A stretch of DNA of 64,000 nucleotides from Bacteroidota bacterium (GCA_004322215.1 SCSM01000036.1:91443-155442); one strand, 5' to 3'; shown: positions 1-9,435, numbered from the stretch's first letter. Notes: generated by a model not told the origin, from the sequence alone. Program-made: numbers and translations.

Positions 1-2
1 GA

Positions 3-725
3 AATAATCAGAATTTCAGTATAGATGCGGTAATTCCCTGTGTCAATTTCTTCCGATGCGATAGTGCAGATGCAGACAGTTTGCTCGATATTCAGCTTTT
101 GGGAATTAAAGGAATTTATTCGGATACATCATTAAGCACTACAATCAGGATTAATCCTGTGAGATTCCCGGTTGTCATAGACACATGCACTTCAGTTTGC
201 AAGGTTAGATATTTTTCATGGAATCCGGCAAATTTCCAGTATACATGCGACAGCATGGGAATATATGTTTCATATAATTGTACGGGAACTTTTGAGCTAT
301 TGACAAATGTTGCATTGTCTGATGGACAATATGAATGGGAATTACCATTGAGTTTACCCAATTGTGTAACGGTACGATTCTGCTGTATTAATTCCTGTAT
401 CCGACTCGATACAAATTTGCAAAATAACCAGGTGCAATACATTAATATAGTTGCTCCGAATCCTTTTAATCCGACAAGAGAAACTGCGGACATTGTATAT
501 AAAGTTCCTTCGGAAACAAATGTTACTGTCCGTATAATTGACCAGAACAACCGGCTGGTATCAGAACTTGCCAACAGCAAACCATGCCTGCCGAATATTT
601 CATATTGCGAAAAATGGTCGGGAATAATATGGAACGGGGCTTATGCAGAGAACGGAATGTATTATGTTGTACTCGAAATGTCAAACGGTATAAAAGAAGT
701 ACATCCAATATTTGTTAGGAAATAA
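3..725 (+). CDS. Secreted protein, C-terminal part (cut by left edge)
   Basis: The reading frame is open from the first bases of the window to a TAA, so this is the last roughly 240 residues of a longer protein. The visible part is rich in Cys, Asn and Thr and looks like beta-sandwich repeats. The final 80 residues begin with a PNPFNP motif and end in a Tyr-Tyr-Val-Val-Leu strand followed by FVRK, which resembles the FlgD-like/T9SS C-terminal sorting tails found in this phylum. I infer an exported or surface protein; the function is unknown. An internal TTG at 81 is only a possible start and not a real one, because the frame continues upstream of it. Confidence 0.7.
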   Translation, partial: NNQNFSIDAVIPCVNFFRCDSADADSLLDIQLLGIKGIYSDTSLSTTIRINPVRFPVVIDTCTSVCKVRYFSWNPANFQYTCDSMGIYVSYNCTGTFELLTNVALSDGQYEWELPLSLPNCVTVRFCCINSCIRLDTNLQNNQVQYINIVAPNPFNPTRETADIVYKVPSETNVTVRIIDQNNRLVSELANSKPCLPNISYCEKWSGIIWNGAYAENGMYYVVLEMSNGIKEVHPIFVRK

Positions 726-924
726 ACGTTATCGGAATTGTAATTAAGGTATTTCTTTGTTTTTTTTGTTGTACAATTAATTTTTTAATTTCAATTTAGA
801 ATACTAAAAATAAAAATAAATATAAATATTAAATTGAAAATTATTCAAAGTAATTTACAAAATTAAACAAAAGAACTAAATTCAACTTTGAACATTATGT
901 TAAAAAAAATAGTAGAAAAAAATC

Positions 925-1620
925 ATGAGAATACTTGTTATTGAAGACGAAAAGAAAGTTGCAAATTTCATAAAGCAGGGGCTCGAAGAAGAAAGATACA
1001 TTGTTGAAGTCGTAAACGACGGTGTTTCAGGTTTGGAAATGGCTATGAATAACCAGTTCGATGCCATCCTGCTCGATGTTATGCTCCCCGGTAAAGACGG
1101 TTTCACTGTACTTACCGAACTGCGCGATGCAGGGGTATCAACTCCGATTTGCATGCTGACTGCCAAAGGTTCGACCGAAGACAGAATCCACGGGCTCGAC
1201 CTCGGAGCCGATGATTATCTTCCTAAGCCATTCAGCTTCGATGAGCTTGCTGCACGGCTGCGTTCCGTTCTCAGGCGTTCCAGCCCGGAAAAAACAACCA
1301 AGTTGAAATGCGGAGACCTCGTACTCGATACGGTTTCTCATCTGGCATTCAGATTCGGGCAGGAAATCGAGCTAACAACAAAAGAATATGCTTTACTCGA
1401 GTACCTGATACGCAACAAGAATAGAATTCTCAGCCGAAGCACAATTACTCAGCATGTGTGGAAACACAGCTTCGACCCTGAATCAAACATAATTGATGTA
1501 TATATCAAACGGCTACGTTCGAAAATCGAACATGAAGACGGTTCAAAGCCGTTGCTGCAGAGCATTCGCGGAGTCGGCTACAGGATGAGGGATATGCATC
1601 ATGAAAAGAGCCACATTTAG
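925..1620 (+). CDS. OmpR/PhoB-family response regulator
   Basis: This is a 231-residue two-component regulator. The N-terminal receiver domain shows the acidic pair Glu7/Asp8, the phosphorylatable Asp51 in LLDVMLPG, a Thr in MLTAKG and the Lys in LPKPF. The C-terminal half (about 130-225) is a winged-helix DNA-binding domain with LTTKEYALLEYL and a terminal RGVGYRM motif, as in the CusR/CopR/PhoB group. Length is normal. No histidine kinase lies next to it: both flanks are non-coding for about 200 bp and the neighbours are unrelated, so it is an orphan in this window. The ATG at 925 follows an A-rich leader with no strong Shine-Dalgarno sequence. Confidence 0.93.
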   Translation: MRILVIEDEKKVANFIKQGLEEERYIVEVVNDGVSGLEMAMNNQFDAILLDVMLPGKDGFTVLTELRDAGVSTPICMLTAKGSTEDRIHGLDLGADDYLPKPFSFDELAARLRSVLRRSSPEKTTKLKCGDLVLDTVSHLAFRFGQEIELTTKEYALLEYLIRNKNRILSRSTITQHVWKHSFDPESNIIDVYIKRLRSKIEHEDGSKPLLQSIRGVGYRMRDMHHEKSHI

Positions 1621-1848
1621 TTAATAAAACATATATAAGATTGAATTAATATTTCATTATTTAAATTTTCAATGTTCAATTATTAAATTAATTCGTTGAT
1701 ATAATGATAAAAATTGAATTGGAAATTTATATTAATTTATTAAAAATACTTTTTGATTGTAATATCGAAATTAGATGCCCCATTTTATTCTGAAAATGTC
1801 ATTTAGAAGTTAATTTAATTTTTTTACCGATTTATTTTTTTGATTGCA

Positions 1849-2730
1849 ATGAGTTTTTTTATCAAAAGAACAGCATTTATATTATTAATAATAACTCTAT
1901 CATTCCTTGTTTATTCATGCAGGGAAAATTCTTCAAATCCGATTGATGAGAACATTACTTATCAGGATACGGGGAAAAAAGCATTGCTAATCGTTGTCGA
2001 GAACAAAGACCTGATTGCTTTTTCAGATGAAAATATGTTCCGTTCATATAAAGAAATGATATTACCTGTGCTTTCCGATTTATTCGGAGTGCCAAAGGAT
2101 TCGATGGAAAATTTAATGCTGGGAGAAATTGTGGAGCAATACGGGGAACCCTGGCAATTGAATCAGATTGCAGATGCAGGAAAAGATTATTATGATAAGA
2201 TTATAAAGCTGACTGATGAAACTGCTACATCAATATCATTTATAGACTCACTCAAAATACTTGCTGATGAAGATTATACAATTGACGTTGTATTGAACCT
2301 GCATGGTTCGATGACATCGCTCGTATTTACTGATACAGATATTGATTTTGGTACTTTGACACAAAGAATAAAATCAAAGGGGATAAAAATCCGAGCATTG
2401 TATCAGACTGCCTGCTATGGAAAATACTCACTCAATTCGTGGTCAAACATCGGATTATATGCAGTCAACGGTGCTGAAGATTTGAATGAAATCACATTAT
2501 TTTCTGCAGCGTATTTTATAAGAGAGTGGACTTCCGGCAAAACCTACGAGGATGCTGTTTACTCAGCTTACGATTTTGAAATACAAAAACTGAAAACATA
2601 CAACAACATTTTACCTGTTGATGAATTTATTCTTACGCAGGAAAATTTAATGCATAGCTTACAAAGAGTAACCGGCAAAGACACAAAGATATTGTGGAAG
2701 AATGTGCCGGTAAATGATGTAATGTTTTGA
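1849..2730 (+). CDS. Lipoprotein with caspase-like (clan CD) His/Cys pair
   Basis: This 293-residue protein begins with a lipoprotein signal: Lys/Arg, a hydrophobic run, then LVYS followed by Cys24. I start it at the ATG so that this signal is clean; a TTG nine bases upstream is also in frame. The body has a hydrophobic strand ending in LNLHG (His152) and, 37 residues later, a strand ending in LYQTACYG (Cys189). That spacing and context resemble the His-Gly and Ala-Cys-x-Gly dyad of caspase-like/CHAT/C25 peptidases. The family placement is inferred from motifs only. The gene stops four bases before the end of the convergent neighbour. It may be a membrane-anchored protease or a relative that has lost activity. 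Confidence 0.6.
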   Translation: MSFFIKRTAFILLIITLSFLVYSCRENSSNPIDENITYQDTGKKALLIVVENKDLIAFSDENMFRSYKEMILPVLSDLFGVPKDSMENLMLGEIVEQYGEPWQLNQIADAGKDYYDKIIKLTDETATSISFIDSLKILADEDYTIDVVLNLHGSMTSLVFTDTDIDFGTLTQRIKSKGIKIRALYQTACYGKYSLNSWSNIGLYAVNGAEDLNEITLFSAAYFIREWTSGKTYEDAVYSAYDFEIQKLKTYNNILPVDEFILTQENLMHSLQRVTGKDTKILWKNVPVNDVMF

Positions 2731-2734
2731 TGAA

Positions 2735-3901
2735 CTATCTTAACAAAACAAATTTCTTAATCAAAAAGTAATTTCCGGTTAGAAGCTTACAAAAATATAT
2801 TCCGGGTGAAAGTTCACTCGCATCAATACTCTCTTTGTATTCGGTTTCCATCACTTTTTCTCCCATTGAAGAATATATTCCAATTAAAGTTGGATATAAT
2901 TCATTAGCTTTATATTTTATTTGAATAAAATCGTTTACGGGGTTGGGAGAGATTGATAATTCATTTTCATCTGAATTATCTGCTACACTTGTATATATAT
3001 CCCGATAATATATGTTGCCATCATCGGCACGAGTAAAGATTTTGCTGTCAGAAAAACGAAGTTCCTGATATTTGCATGTCGTAAGAGCAAGGTTTTCAGT
3101 TATATCAGTCCAACTCAAAGCATCATCATAAGAGCAAAATATTTTGGCGGGAGTTCGAAGATAAATGTTATCCTGATTATCAATATTAAGATATAATAAG
3201 CCGTTAAGATTCAGATTCATTCTTTGCCAGGTCCAGCCGGAATCAATTGAAGTAAAAAGTGTATCTTTGACAAGCATGTAAAGTTTCCCTTTGCTGTTTT
3301 CTTCGCAGAGACCAAGTTCGGAGATGCCGGGATTTTCGAGTAATGAATATGTCTTGTTTGTATCATTAGTTATGAAAAGTGAATCACGTCTTGAGTAAAT
3401 AAAGTTATAATTATGAAAGACAATATAGTAACCCATATAATATGGTATTGAAAGAAAATTTAATCCATCTTTTGAATTGAAAGAAACATGTGCCCAATCA
3501 AATGTTGCTGATATACCCATATATCTTGAATTTATTTTTGTAAGCTTATTAGAATTATAAGAATCTTCAGTCCAAACATAATTATCAGTAAAAGTTTCAC
3601 CGCAATCGGTAGAGGTTTCAATTATTATTGCCATTGGACTTATACTTAAAGATATATTTCCCTCACGAGTAATCACTATACCCTCAACATTAGTAATATC
3701 GGTGTGTTTTATATTACTCCAACTTGTACCAAGACTGATTGATATAAATAAAGAACGGTCTTTTTGAAAAGTAAACAAAGTATCTCCCCGGTTTCCGATT
3801 ACTACTATATTAGCAGTATCAGGATGATTTACATTGAACCATTCGGCATAAGCAGCGAAGCTAATAGACAAGAACAACAAAAGAGTTAAAAGCATTTTCA
3901 T
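2735..3901 (-). CDS. Secreted BNR/propeller-like protein with T9SS sorting tail
   Basis: This 388-residue protein starts with a Sec signal (MKMLLTLLLFLSISFAAYA) and ends in a classic sorting tail: SPNP at about residue 310, a Tyr-Ser-Ser-Met-Gly-Glu-Lys strand, LSPGIYFCKL, then a basic end. The middle contains repeated patterns such as SLGTSWSNI, SIDSGWTWQRM and SYDDALSWTDI, which are Asp-box (BNR) turns of sialidase/sortilin-type beta propellers. A strong AGGAGG lies 8 bases before the ATG. It is predicted to be exported and possibly surface-attached. The substrate or partner is unknown. A decayed relative of this type lies at 37.4 kb. Confidence 0.8.
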   Translation of the reverse strand: MKMLLTLLLFLSISFAAYAEWFNVNHPDTANIVVIGNRGDTLFTFQKDRSLFISISLGTSWSNIKHTDITNVEGIVITREGNISLSISPMAIIIETSTDCGETFTDNYVWTEDSYNSNKLTKINSRYMGISATFDWAHVSFNSKDGLNFLSIPYYMGYYIVFHNYNFIYSRRDSLFITNDTNKTYSLLENPGISELGLCEENSKGKLYMLVKDTLFTSIDSGWTWQRMNLNLNGLLYLNIDNQDNIYLRTPAKIFCSYDDALSWTDITENLALTTCKYQELRFSDSKIFTRADDGNIYYRDIYTSVADNSDENELSISPNPVNDFIQIKYKANELYPTLIGIYSSMGEKVMETEYKESIDASELSPGIYFCKLLTGNYFLIKKFVLLR

Positions 3902-4078
3902 TTTGATTCCTCCTGTAAAGTTTATTTTTACCTCCCATTCTTCATTTATGAAAGAGAAGCTGTGGAAGAGGATATTATTTATTTACCAAACAGACGATTC
4001 AATTCTTTTAAACTTACTCAAACCTTTCACAAGGAAGAGAAACAATACAAATATAAGTATAATTTTATTCGTAATTAA

Positions 4079-4876
4079 TTAAACTCTTGCGGGATTAAGT
4101 GTCATTATGAATTTCATGATTTCGGTTTCAAAGCCCTGGAGTGCATACTTTGCAACCATTACGATTAGAGCAGATGATGCGAAAAGCACAAGCAGACCGA
4201 CTGCAATTTTTAATTGAAAGCTGAGGATGAATATATTTGTTTGCGGAGCCACACGGGCGAGTAAAGCAAGTGCAAGATTAGTGAGAAATATTGCCACAAT
4301 CACTGGTGCAGCCATTTTAATACCGACAATAAACACAGTGGTTGCCATTTTTATTAGCATTGTAACGGTTGATTCGGTAACTGCAAAAGTTGTGATTGGG
4401 ACTGCTCTAACGCTAGCATAAATTCCTTCGATTAGAAAATGATGTCCGTTCAAAAAGAGGAAAAGCATAATTACAATCATCTCCTTGAACTCTCCGACAA
4501 TTGTCGGGGTGTCCTCATCCATATTGAATAGCATAGCGGTAAAAAATCCCAAATCGAAATCCACTAAACCTCCTGCCATTCTTGCTCCCCAAAATACTGC
4601 ATTTGCCACGAATCCGATTGCAACACCAAGGAAAAACTCTTTCATTACAAGCAAAATCATATACCATAGATGAAATTCGATAACCGGCTGTTCTGTCCAA
4701 AATGCAGTTGTTACGGAGAAAGCAAGAATGACCCCGAGAAATATTTTTATTTGATTTGGAATCGAAGTACTGCGGAAGAAGGGACTGGCTGCGACAAATC
4801 CCAGTATCCTGATGAACAGGAGTGTGCCGATAATCAATTTACCTGTGAGTATGTTCAGTGATGAGGAGTCAGGCAT
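4079..4876 (-). CDS. fliR: Flagellar export protein FliR
   Basis: FliR is an integral membrane subunit of the flagellar type III export gate, assembled with FliP and FliQ. The 265-residue product has the usual run of hydrophobic helices, starting ILTGKLIIGTLLFIRILGF, and family motifs such as ASPFF and the late VAPQTNIFILSF segment. I prefer the ATG at 4876, which has GAGGTG seven bases upstream; a GTG at 4885, one base after the fliQ stop, would add three residues. The order fliP-fliQ-fliR is the standard one. flhB and flhA, which often follow, are not here; the next downstream gene is an unrelated secreted protein. Confidence 0.94.
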   Translation of the reverse strand: MPDSSSLNILTGKLIIGTLLFIRILGFVAASPFFRSTSIPNQIKIFLGVILAFSVTTAFWTEQPVIEFHLWYMILLVMKEFFLGVAIGFVANAVFWGARMAGGLVDFDLGFFTAMLFNMDEDTPTIVGEFKEMIVIMLFLFLNGHHFLIEGIYASVRAVPITTFAVTESTVTMLIKMATTVFIVGIKMAAPVIVAIFLTNLALALLARVAPQTNIFILSFQLKIAVGLLVLFASSALIVMVAKYALQGFETEIMKFIMTLNPARV

Positions 4877-4886
4877 TCGCAGCACC

Positions 4887-5153
4887 TCACTTTATATTGG
4901 GTATCATTTTGATTAGCTCGATTGTAAAAGTTTTTAAGCTGCTAATCATGAAGGGAAGTATAAGAACAGTTACTATAAATACAGTAAGCAGTTTCGGTAC
5001 GAAAGTCAGAGTCTGCTCCGAAATAGAGGTCGCTGCCTGGAATATTGAAATAATCAAACCTACAATAAGCGAAGCAAGCAGTAGAGGTCCGCTGACAATA
5101 AGCACATAGTAAAATGCTTCACGCACAATCTGTAATACTAACTGGTCTGTCAT
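4887..5153 (-). CDS. fliQ: Flagellar export protein FliQ
   Basis: An 88-residue protein with two transmembrane helices (about 17-40 and 50-75) and the FliQ signature region PLLLASLIVGLIISIFQAATSI, followed by FVPKLL. FliQ is a small subunit of the membrane export gate through which flagellar rod, hook and filament proteins pass. Length matches the family. Its stop codon is one to ten bases from the fliR start, depending on which fliR start is used, so translation is probably coupled. It is separated from fliP by 136 bp without a gene, a wider gap than in many fliPQR operons. Confidence 0.95.
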   Translation of the reverse strand: MTDQLVLQIVREAFYYVLIVSGPLLLASLIVGLIISIFQAATSISEQTLTFVPKLLTVFIVTVLILPFMISSLKTFTIELIKMIPNIK

Positions 5154-5289
5154 TTTTAGCCCTTTTGCTGTTTAGATGTTAGCAGTTTAGCATTTCTTAT
5201 TACGCTAACAAATAAAATGTTTATCAAAATATTATCAACTTTATTTTTCATCTTTCATTATCAGTTATCGATTTTAAATTGTTAATTAT

Positions 5290-6072
5290 TTAAGGAGTCA
5301 TAATGCTTCTCATCAACGAATCAATCACAAGATACCAGCCGTCAACGAGAATGAACAGCAGTATTTTAATCGGCATCGAAATCAACTGCGGCGGCAGCAG
5401 GAACATACCCAGAGACATCAAGGTGCTTGCTATAATCATGTCCAGCACCAGGAAGGGAACGAAGAGGAGGAATCCAATCTGGAAGGCAATTCTCAGTTCG
5501 CTGATTGTGAATGCCGGGATAATAGTCCAGGTAGAAACTTCATTGATGTCCTTCGGCTTGTCGCCACCGTTAAGCTTGATGAACAAAGCCAGGTCTTCTT
5601 CGCGTGTGTGTTTGAGCATGAACTCGCGGAATGGCTGTACGACATTTGTGAGTGCCTGCTGTTGTGTGATTTCTTCGCGCATATACGGCTGGATGCCTTC
5701 CTTGTTCGCCTTATCCAGAGCCGGCTGCATAACAAAAAAAGTAAGGAATAGTGCCAGCCCCGTAAGCACCTGTGTTGGCGGTTGAGTAGTCGTACCGATT
5801 GCCTGCTTGAGAAAATGGAATACGACTATGATGCGTGTGAAGCATGTCATCATCACCAGAATCGAAGGTGCAAGTGCCAGAACTGTGATGATTGCAAGAA
5901 TCTGCAAAGTAGTTACCAAATCATTGCTGTTTTCGGTTTTATCAACAGACAAAGACAGCTTCGGTATGCTGATGTTTGTCGGCAATTGCTGTTGTGCCTC
6001 AAGCACAGCTGTTGACATAACCAACATCAGTAATGCCGTAATGATTATTTTGTGTAACTTTTTATGTTTCAT
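5290..6072 (-). CDS. fliP: Flagellar export protein FliP
   Basis: FliP forms the core of the flagellar export gate. The 260-residue product begins with a cleavable signal peptide ending near VLEAQ, then shows the family blocks VLALAPSILVMMTCFTRII, the conserved QPPTQVLTGLALFLTFFVMQP, and a C-terminal membrane pair with DMIIASTLMSLGMFLLPP. I use the ATG at 6072 because it gives a normal signal peptide; a TTG at 6084 would add four residues. No fliO, fliN or fliM was found upstream. The gene is preceded by a 423-bp non-coding stretch that carries repeats. Confidence 0.95.
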   Translation of the reverse strand: MKHKKLHKIIITALLMLVMSTAVLEAQQQLPTNISIPKLSLSVDKTENSNDLVTTLQILAIITVLALAPSILVMMTCFTRIIVVFHFLKQAIGTTTQPPTQVLTGLALFLTFFVMQPALDKANKEGIQPYMREEITQQQALTNVVQPFREFMLKHTREEDLALFIKLNGGDKPKDINEVSTWTIIPAFTISELRIAFQIGFLLFVPFLVLDMIIASTLMSLGMFLLPPQLISMPIKILLFILVDGWYLVIDSLMRSIMTP

Positions 6073-6084
6073 CCGCTTGAACAA

Positions 6085-6507
6085 TTATAATCTCTTACAT
6101 TTTAAGGGTGTGTTTAAATCCCCCTTAGTCCCCCATTAAAAAAGGGGGAAAAAATATCGAACCTGATGTATATGACAATAGATGTGCCATAAGTAAAATA
6201 TTCATTGCAATTATGTAATTTCAATAAAATCAAATACTTTAATTTTTAATTGTTATTGAAGCATTAAGGGAATTGATTATTTAGTGGGTAATAAAAACCA
6301 GATGGAGATAATGAGACAAAATTAAATAACATTTTTAATGAAAAATGAAAAGTGAAAAATGAAAAATTAAGGATATATTCTTTATAAAATTTAGGAATGG
6401 AAAATATATCTAAAAATAAAAGTTATGAGTTTGCAATTAGAATTGTTAAACTTAATCAAAGGGAATAAGATAAAATAATTATTCACTATTTGTTATTCAT
6501 TGAATAT
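6085..6507. other. Gene-free stretch between fliP and the aldolase gene
   Basis: No reading frame with coding character is visible. The stretch holds a C-run/G-run hairpin repeat near 6116-6151 and a degenerate GAAAAATGAAAAATTAA-type repeat near 6338-6372. The promoter of fliPQR must lie here if the operon starts with fliP, but I cannot place it. Confidence 0.5.
6116..6151. repeat. Interspersed CCCCC/GGGGG hairpin repeat
   Basis: Two C5 runs (6120-6124 and 6130-6134) are followed by a G5 run (6144-6148); the second C5 run can pair with it across a 9-nt A-rich loop. The core CCCCTTA-GTCCCC recurs, on the opposite strand, at about 25733-25755. This looks like a small dispersed intergenic repeat; any function is unknown. 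Confidence 0.5.
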
Positions 6508-7182
6508 TTATATATTCAGAATCTTTTGTCTTTCGGTTTGCATTTTGTCGTAATCCGAAAGGAACTGCTCCAAGCCGGAATCGGTCAGGGGGCTTTTCAG
6601 GGACTGCATAAGCACTTTATAAGGAACTGTTGCAATGTCGGCACCTGCTTTCGCCGCTTCGATAATATGCATGGGATGGCGGATTGACGCAGCAATAATC
6701 TTCGATTCGTAATCCTGGACTTCCCAAATTTCGCATATATCGTTCAGCACATCGTTGCTGCTGATGGCAATGTCGTCGAGCCGGCCCATGAATACGGAAA
6801 CATAAGTTGCTCCTGCATTAGCGGCTGCGATTGCCTGAGTCGGACTGAAAACGAGAGTAACGTTTGTAGGAATACCTTTTTTCGACAGTTCCTTCACTGC
6901 TGCCAGACCATCGGGAATAATCGGAATCTTAATAGTTGCCTCGGGAAACCATGAAATTATATCTTCGGCTTCCTTGAGCATACCTTTAGTTACAGTCGAA
7001 ACAACCTCGACCGAAAGGTGTCCACCGATGAGTTCATGAATTTCGAGGATACGCTGCTTAACATCAACCGATGGGTCTTCTTTTGCAAGAAGTGAAGGAT
7101 TTGTCGTTACTCCGGATACGCAACCGAGCATTGCCGCATGCCTTATATGTTCTATATTTGCTGTGTCTACGTAAAGTTCCAT
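6508..7182 (-). CDS. Transaldolase / fructose-6-phosphate aldolase-like protein (TalC/FSA family)
   Basis: A 224-residue class I aldolase of the short transaldolase (MipB/TalC/FSA) group. It starts MELYVDTANIEHIR, has the VTTNPSLLAK motif at about 25-34, the Schiff-base Lys85 in ATIKIP, and TNVTLVFSPTQA near 110. Full transaldolases exceed 300 residues, so length places it in the compact subfamily. It probably interconverts sugar phosphates in the pentose phosphate pathway in the cytoplasm; whether it acts as transaldolase or as fructose-6-phosphate aldolase cannot be told from this. GAGGAAT is present upstream of the ATG. It stands alone, upstream of fliP on the same strand. Confidence 0.92.
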   Translation of the reverse strand: MELYVDTANIEHIRHAAMLGCVSGVTTNPSLLAKEDPSVDVKQRILEIHELIGGHLSVEVVSTVTKGMLKEAEDIISWFPEATIKIPIIPDGLAAVKELSKKGIPTNVTLVFSPTQAIAAANAGATYVSVFMGRLDDIAISSNDVLNDICEIWEVQDYESKIIAASIRHPMHIIEAAKAGADIATVPYKVLMQSLKSPLTDSGLEQFLSDYDKMQTERQKILNI

Positions 7183-7490
7183 TTTTATTCCTCGAAATTA
7201 AAGTTTTTGCTATTCGTGAAAATCCGAACCTCAAAAATTAATTAATGAAATTCATATTTAAAAATAATATCGGAATATGTGGAAAAATAATATGTATTGG
7301 TCAATACTACCTGATTCGATTATTAAAACAAAATAACCAGGAGATATTTGAATTTTATACCAACCATAAAAAAATATTTGATTCGCACTGTAACATTTTA
7401 CCATTTTTTTTGTTATTACAATGTTAACATCAGACTATTTGGAAAATAAGAAAAAAAAATAAATTTTTCAGATTAATAAGGGGTTAGAAA
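7183..7490. other. Gene-free divergent promoter region
   Basis: This gap separates the minus-strand aldolase gene from the plus-strand secreted gene. A 60-codon frame inside it has no coding character. The only notable content is the element at 7386-7422, which recurs upstream of the paralogue at 32436. AAGGGG lies 9 bases before the ATG at 7491. Confidence 0.6.
7386..7422 (+). promoter_or_regulatory. 37-bp element shared with the region upstream of the 32.4-kb paralogue
   Basis: It begins CACTGTAAC and ends GTTATTACAAT. It aligns without gaps to 32152-32188 with about 31 of 37 bases equal by eye. The ends are roughly inverted (TGTAAC against GTTATTACA), so it could be an operator or a small hairpin. 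It lies 68 bases before the start of the downstream gene. Confidence 0.45.
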
Positions 7491-9263
7491 ATGAGAACTA
7501 ATATGTTTGGAACAACCTTATTGGTTGTGGTACTTATTTTGTCATTTCTTATATCAGCCGAAGGGAAAAATTTCAATCTTAAGGATTTTAATGAAAAAGC
7601 ACCCGAATTGCTTGGCTCAAATAATGCCGGAACGGAATTCTGGCTGACTTTCAATCCGGCACCTGAAACACCGGGTGGGAAAAATGAATTGAAGCTTTAC
7701 GTTGTTTCAGAATTTACTACCACTGTTACTGCTCTTAATTTTTCAAGATATTTTTTAGAACAAAAACAAATAAAGCCGTATGAAATAACCGAATTTACAC
7801 TAACTCCTTATCAAGGTCAGTGCTACAGTAAATCAGATTCAGAGCCACCGCAATCGGATGCAGTCTTTGGCGGTTGTGGAGAAGAATACGGAATTCACGT
7901 ATATGCCGACATGCCATTTATTTGTTATGCAGTAACTCAATATCAAAATTCAGGAGAGGGTTATCTTGCAATTCCTGTTTCCTCGCTTGGAAAAGAATAC
8001 ATTGTTTCTTCATGGGCAGATGGTTCCGATAATATTACTTCTTATCACCCAAGCTATATTTCTATTGTTTCACCGTATGATAACAACATGATAGATTTTA
8101 CTTTGGGTGGGACGCCGGGAACTAAAACGAAAGGCGGATTAATAACGGGGAATTCATGCAAATTCAATTTGGGAAAAGGCAACATTCTTTTGTTAGCATC
8201 TGGCGGACAGGGAGCTGATTTCTCAGGCAGTCGTATATTGTCATCTAAGCCGGTTGCCGTCATATCGGGTAATTATTGTGCTAATATTCCTGATGGAATA
8301 GGCGGTTGTAGCTTCGTTACAGAAATGGAAAGACCGGCTGAAACATGGGGAAAAACATATATTTATACACCGATTATATTCAGGAAAAATAATTCCTTTG
8401 TTAAAATATTTTCAAAAGAAGCAGGTACAAATATATTCAGGGATAATGTTCAAATAGCTACACTTAAGACAGCAGGGGGTATCGCCGAAGAAGGATGGAT
8501 TAAACTGAGGGCTGACGAAAGTTCACCGTTTACACATATTTTCTCAGCCGATAAACCGATTAATGTTGTCCAATTCAATTGCGGATATGATGATGATAGC
8601 GTGGAAAGCAATCCGTTTATGATGGAGCTAACACCAATGGAAGAATTTCAAAATGAGATAATATTCAGTACACCGAATTTACCATACGAAGACAGATACA
8701 AGTTCAATTACATAAATGTATTGTACCAGTCGGAAAAAGGTGTTTTATTGCCCGACGATGTACAAATTGCAAGTTACGAGGACAGTACATTTATCTGGAA
8801 AAAAATTGGCAATCTTCCAAATACATTGTCTGTACAAACTGTTGGTTCAATAAATGATAAATTTTATTATTTCGCGACAATCAAGCTATTGAAAAACGGA
8901 GTATATAAAATTAAAGCAGACAATCCGTTAACGGCTTATTCTTATGGTTTTTCGGATGTGGATGGCTATGGATTTCCAGCGAGTACTTCTTTCAGTACAC
9001 TATTAAATGTGAATGGTTCTGAAAATGAAGTTGATATTAATTTATATCCCAATCCCGCAGATGATTATTTATCATTCAATTTTAATATAGAAGCTCAAAA
9101 GCCGGATTTCATAAAGTTATTTGATTCGTTTGGGAATGTTGTGTATGAAAATGAAAATATAATAGAGAATAATATTAAAATAAATACATCTGAATTAGCG
9201 AGCGGGATGTATTTTTTGCGGGTTGGGAGTATGTTTATGAGGAAGGTTGTGGTTGTTCATTGA
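7491..9263 (+). CDS. Secreted IgGFc-binding-like domain protein with T9SS tail
   Basis: A 590-residue protein with a Sec signal (residues 1-25), an N-terminal module of about 480 residues, and a sorting tail starting LYPNPADDYLSF. The module carries GTEFWLTFNP, GGCGEEYGIHVYAD, AIPVSSLGKEYIVSSW and SRILSSKPVAVISGN. These match the IgGFc-binding-like module common in secreted proteins of this group, and they align clearly with the first halves of the proteins at 29023 and 32436. The protein is predicted to be exported. The IgG-binding name comes from the family and is not evidence of that activity here. It is the first of three tandem secreted genes. Its last 150 bp and the following spacer are almost identical to those of the next gene. 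Confidence 0.82.
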   Translation: MRTNMFGTTLLVVVLILSFLISAEGKNFNLKDFNEKAPELLGSNNAGTEFWLTFNPAPETPGGKNELKLYVVSEFTTTVTALNFSRYFLEQKQIKPYEITEFTLTPYQGQCYSKSDSEPPQSDAVFGGCGEEYGIHVYADMPFICYAVTQYQNSGEGYLAIPVSSLGKEYIVSSWADGSDNITSYHPSYISIVSPYDNNMIDFTLGGTPGTKTKGGLITGNSCKFNLGKGNILLLASGGQGADFSGSRILSSKPVAVISGNYCANIPDGIGGCSFVTEMERPAETWGKTYIYTPIIFRKNNSFVKIFSKEAGTNIFRDNVQIATLKTAGGIAEEGWIKLRADESSPFTHIFSADKPINVVQFNCGYDDDSVESNPFMMELTPMEEFQNEIIFSTPNLPYEDRYKFNYINVLYQSEKGVLLPDDVQIASYEDSTFIWKKIGNLPNTLSVQTVGSINDKFYYFATIKLLKNGVYKIKADNPLTAYSYGFSDVDGYGFPASTSFSTLLNVNGSENEVDINLYPNPADDYLSFNFNIEAQKPDFIKLFDSFGNVVYENENIIENNIKINTSELASGMYFLRVGSMFMRKVVVVH

Positions 9264-9435
9264 AATTAATGAATAGTGAAAAATGAAGAATGAATAATTA
9301 AGAATTTATTTTTATTCAGATTCTCTCATAATCGGGAGGTGTGAAAATGAAAGCATATACTTCTTTGTTGCTTGTAATAATTGGCTGTTTTATCATGGTA
9401 AGTAAATCTTATTCGGCTAAGGACACATTGCCGCC
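9123..9435 (+). repeat. Direct repeat copy A (gene junction)
   Basis: This copy spans the sorting-tail end of the 7491 gene, the spacer, the ribosome binding site and the signal peptide of the next gene. It aligns without gaps to 10478-10790 with about 8 mismatches in 313 bp counted by eye. The gene bodies on both sides are much more diverged. Confidence 0.85.

Noticed and set aside
7245..7427. 60-codon plus-strand frame in the gap before the 7491 gene
   Set aside because: Low-complexity, no ribosome binding site, and it overlaps the shared upstream element.
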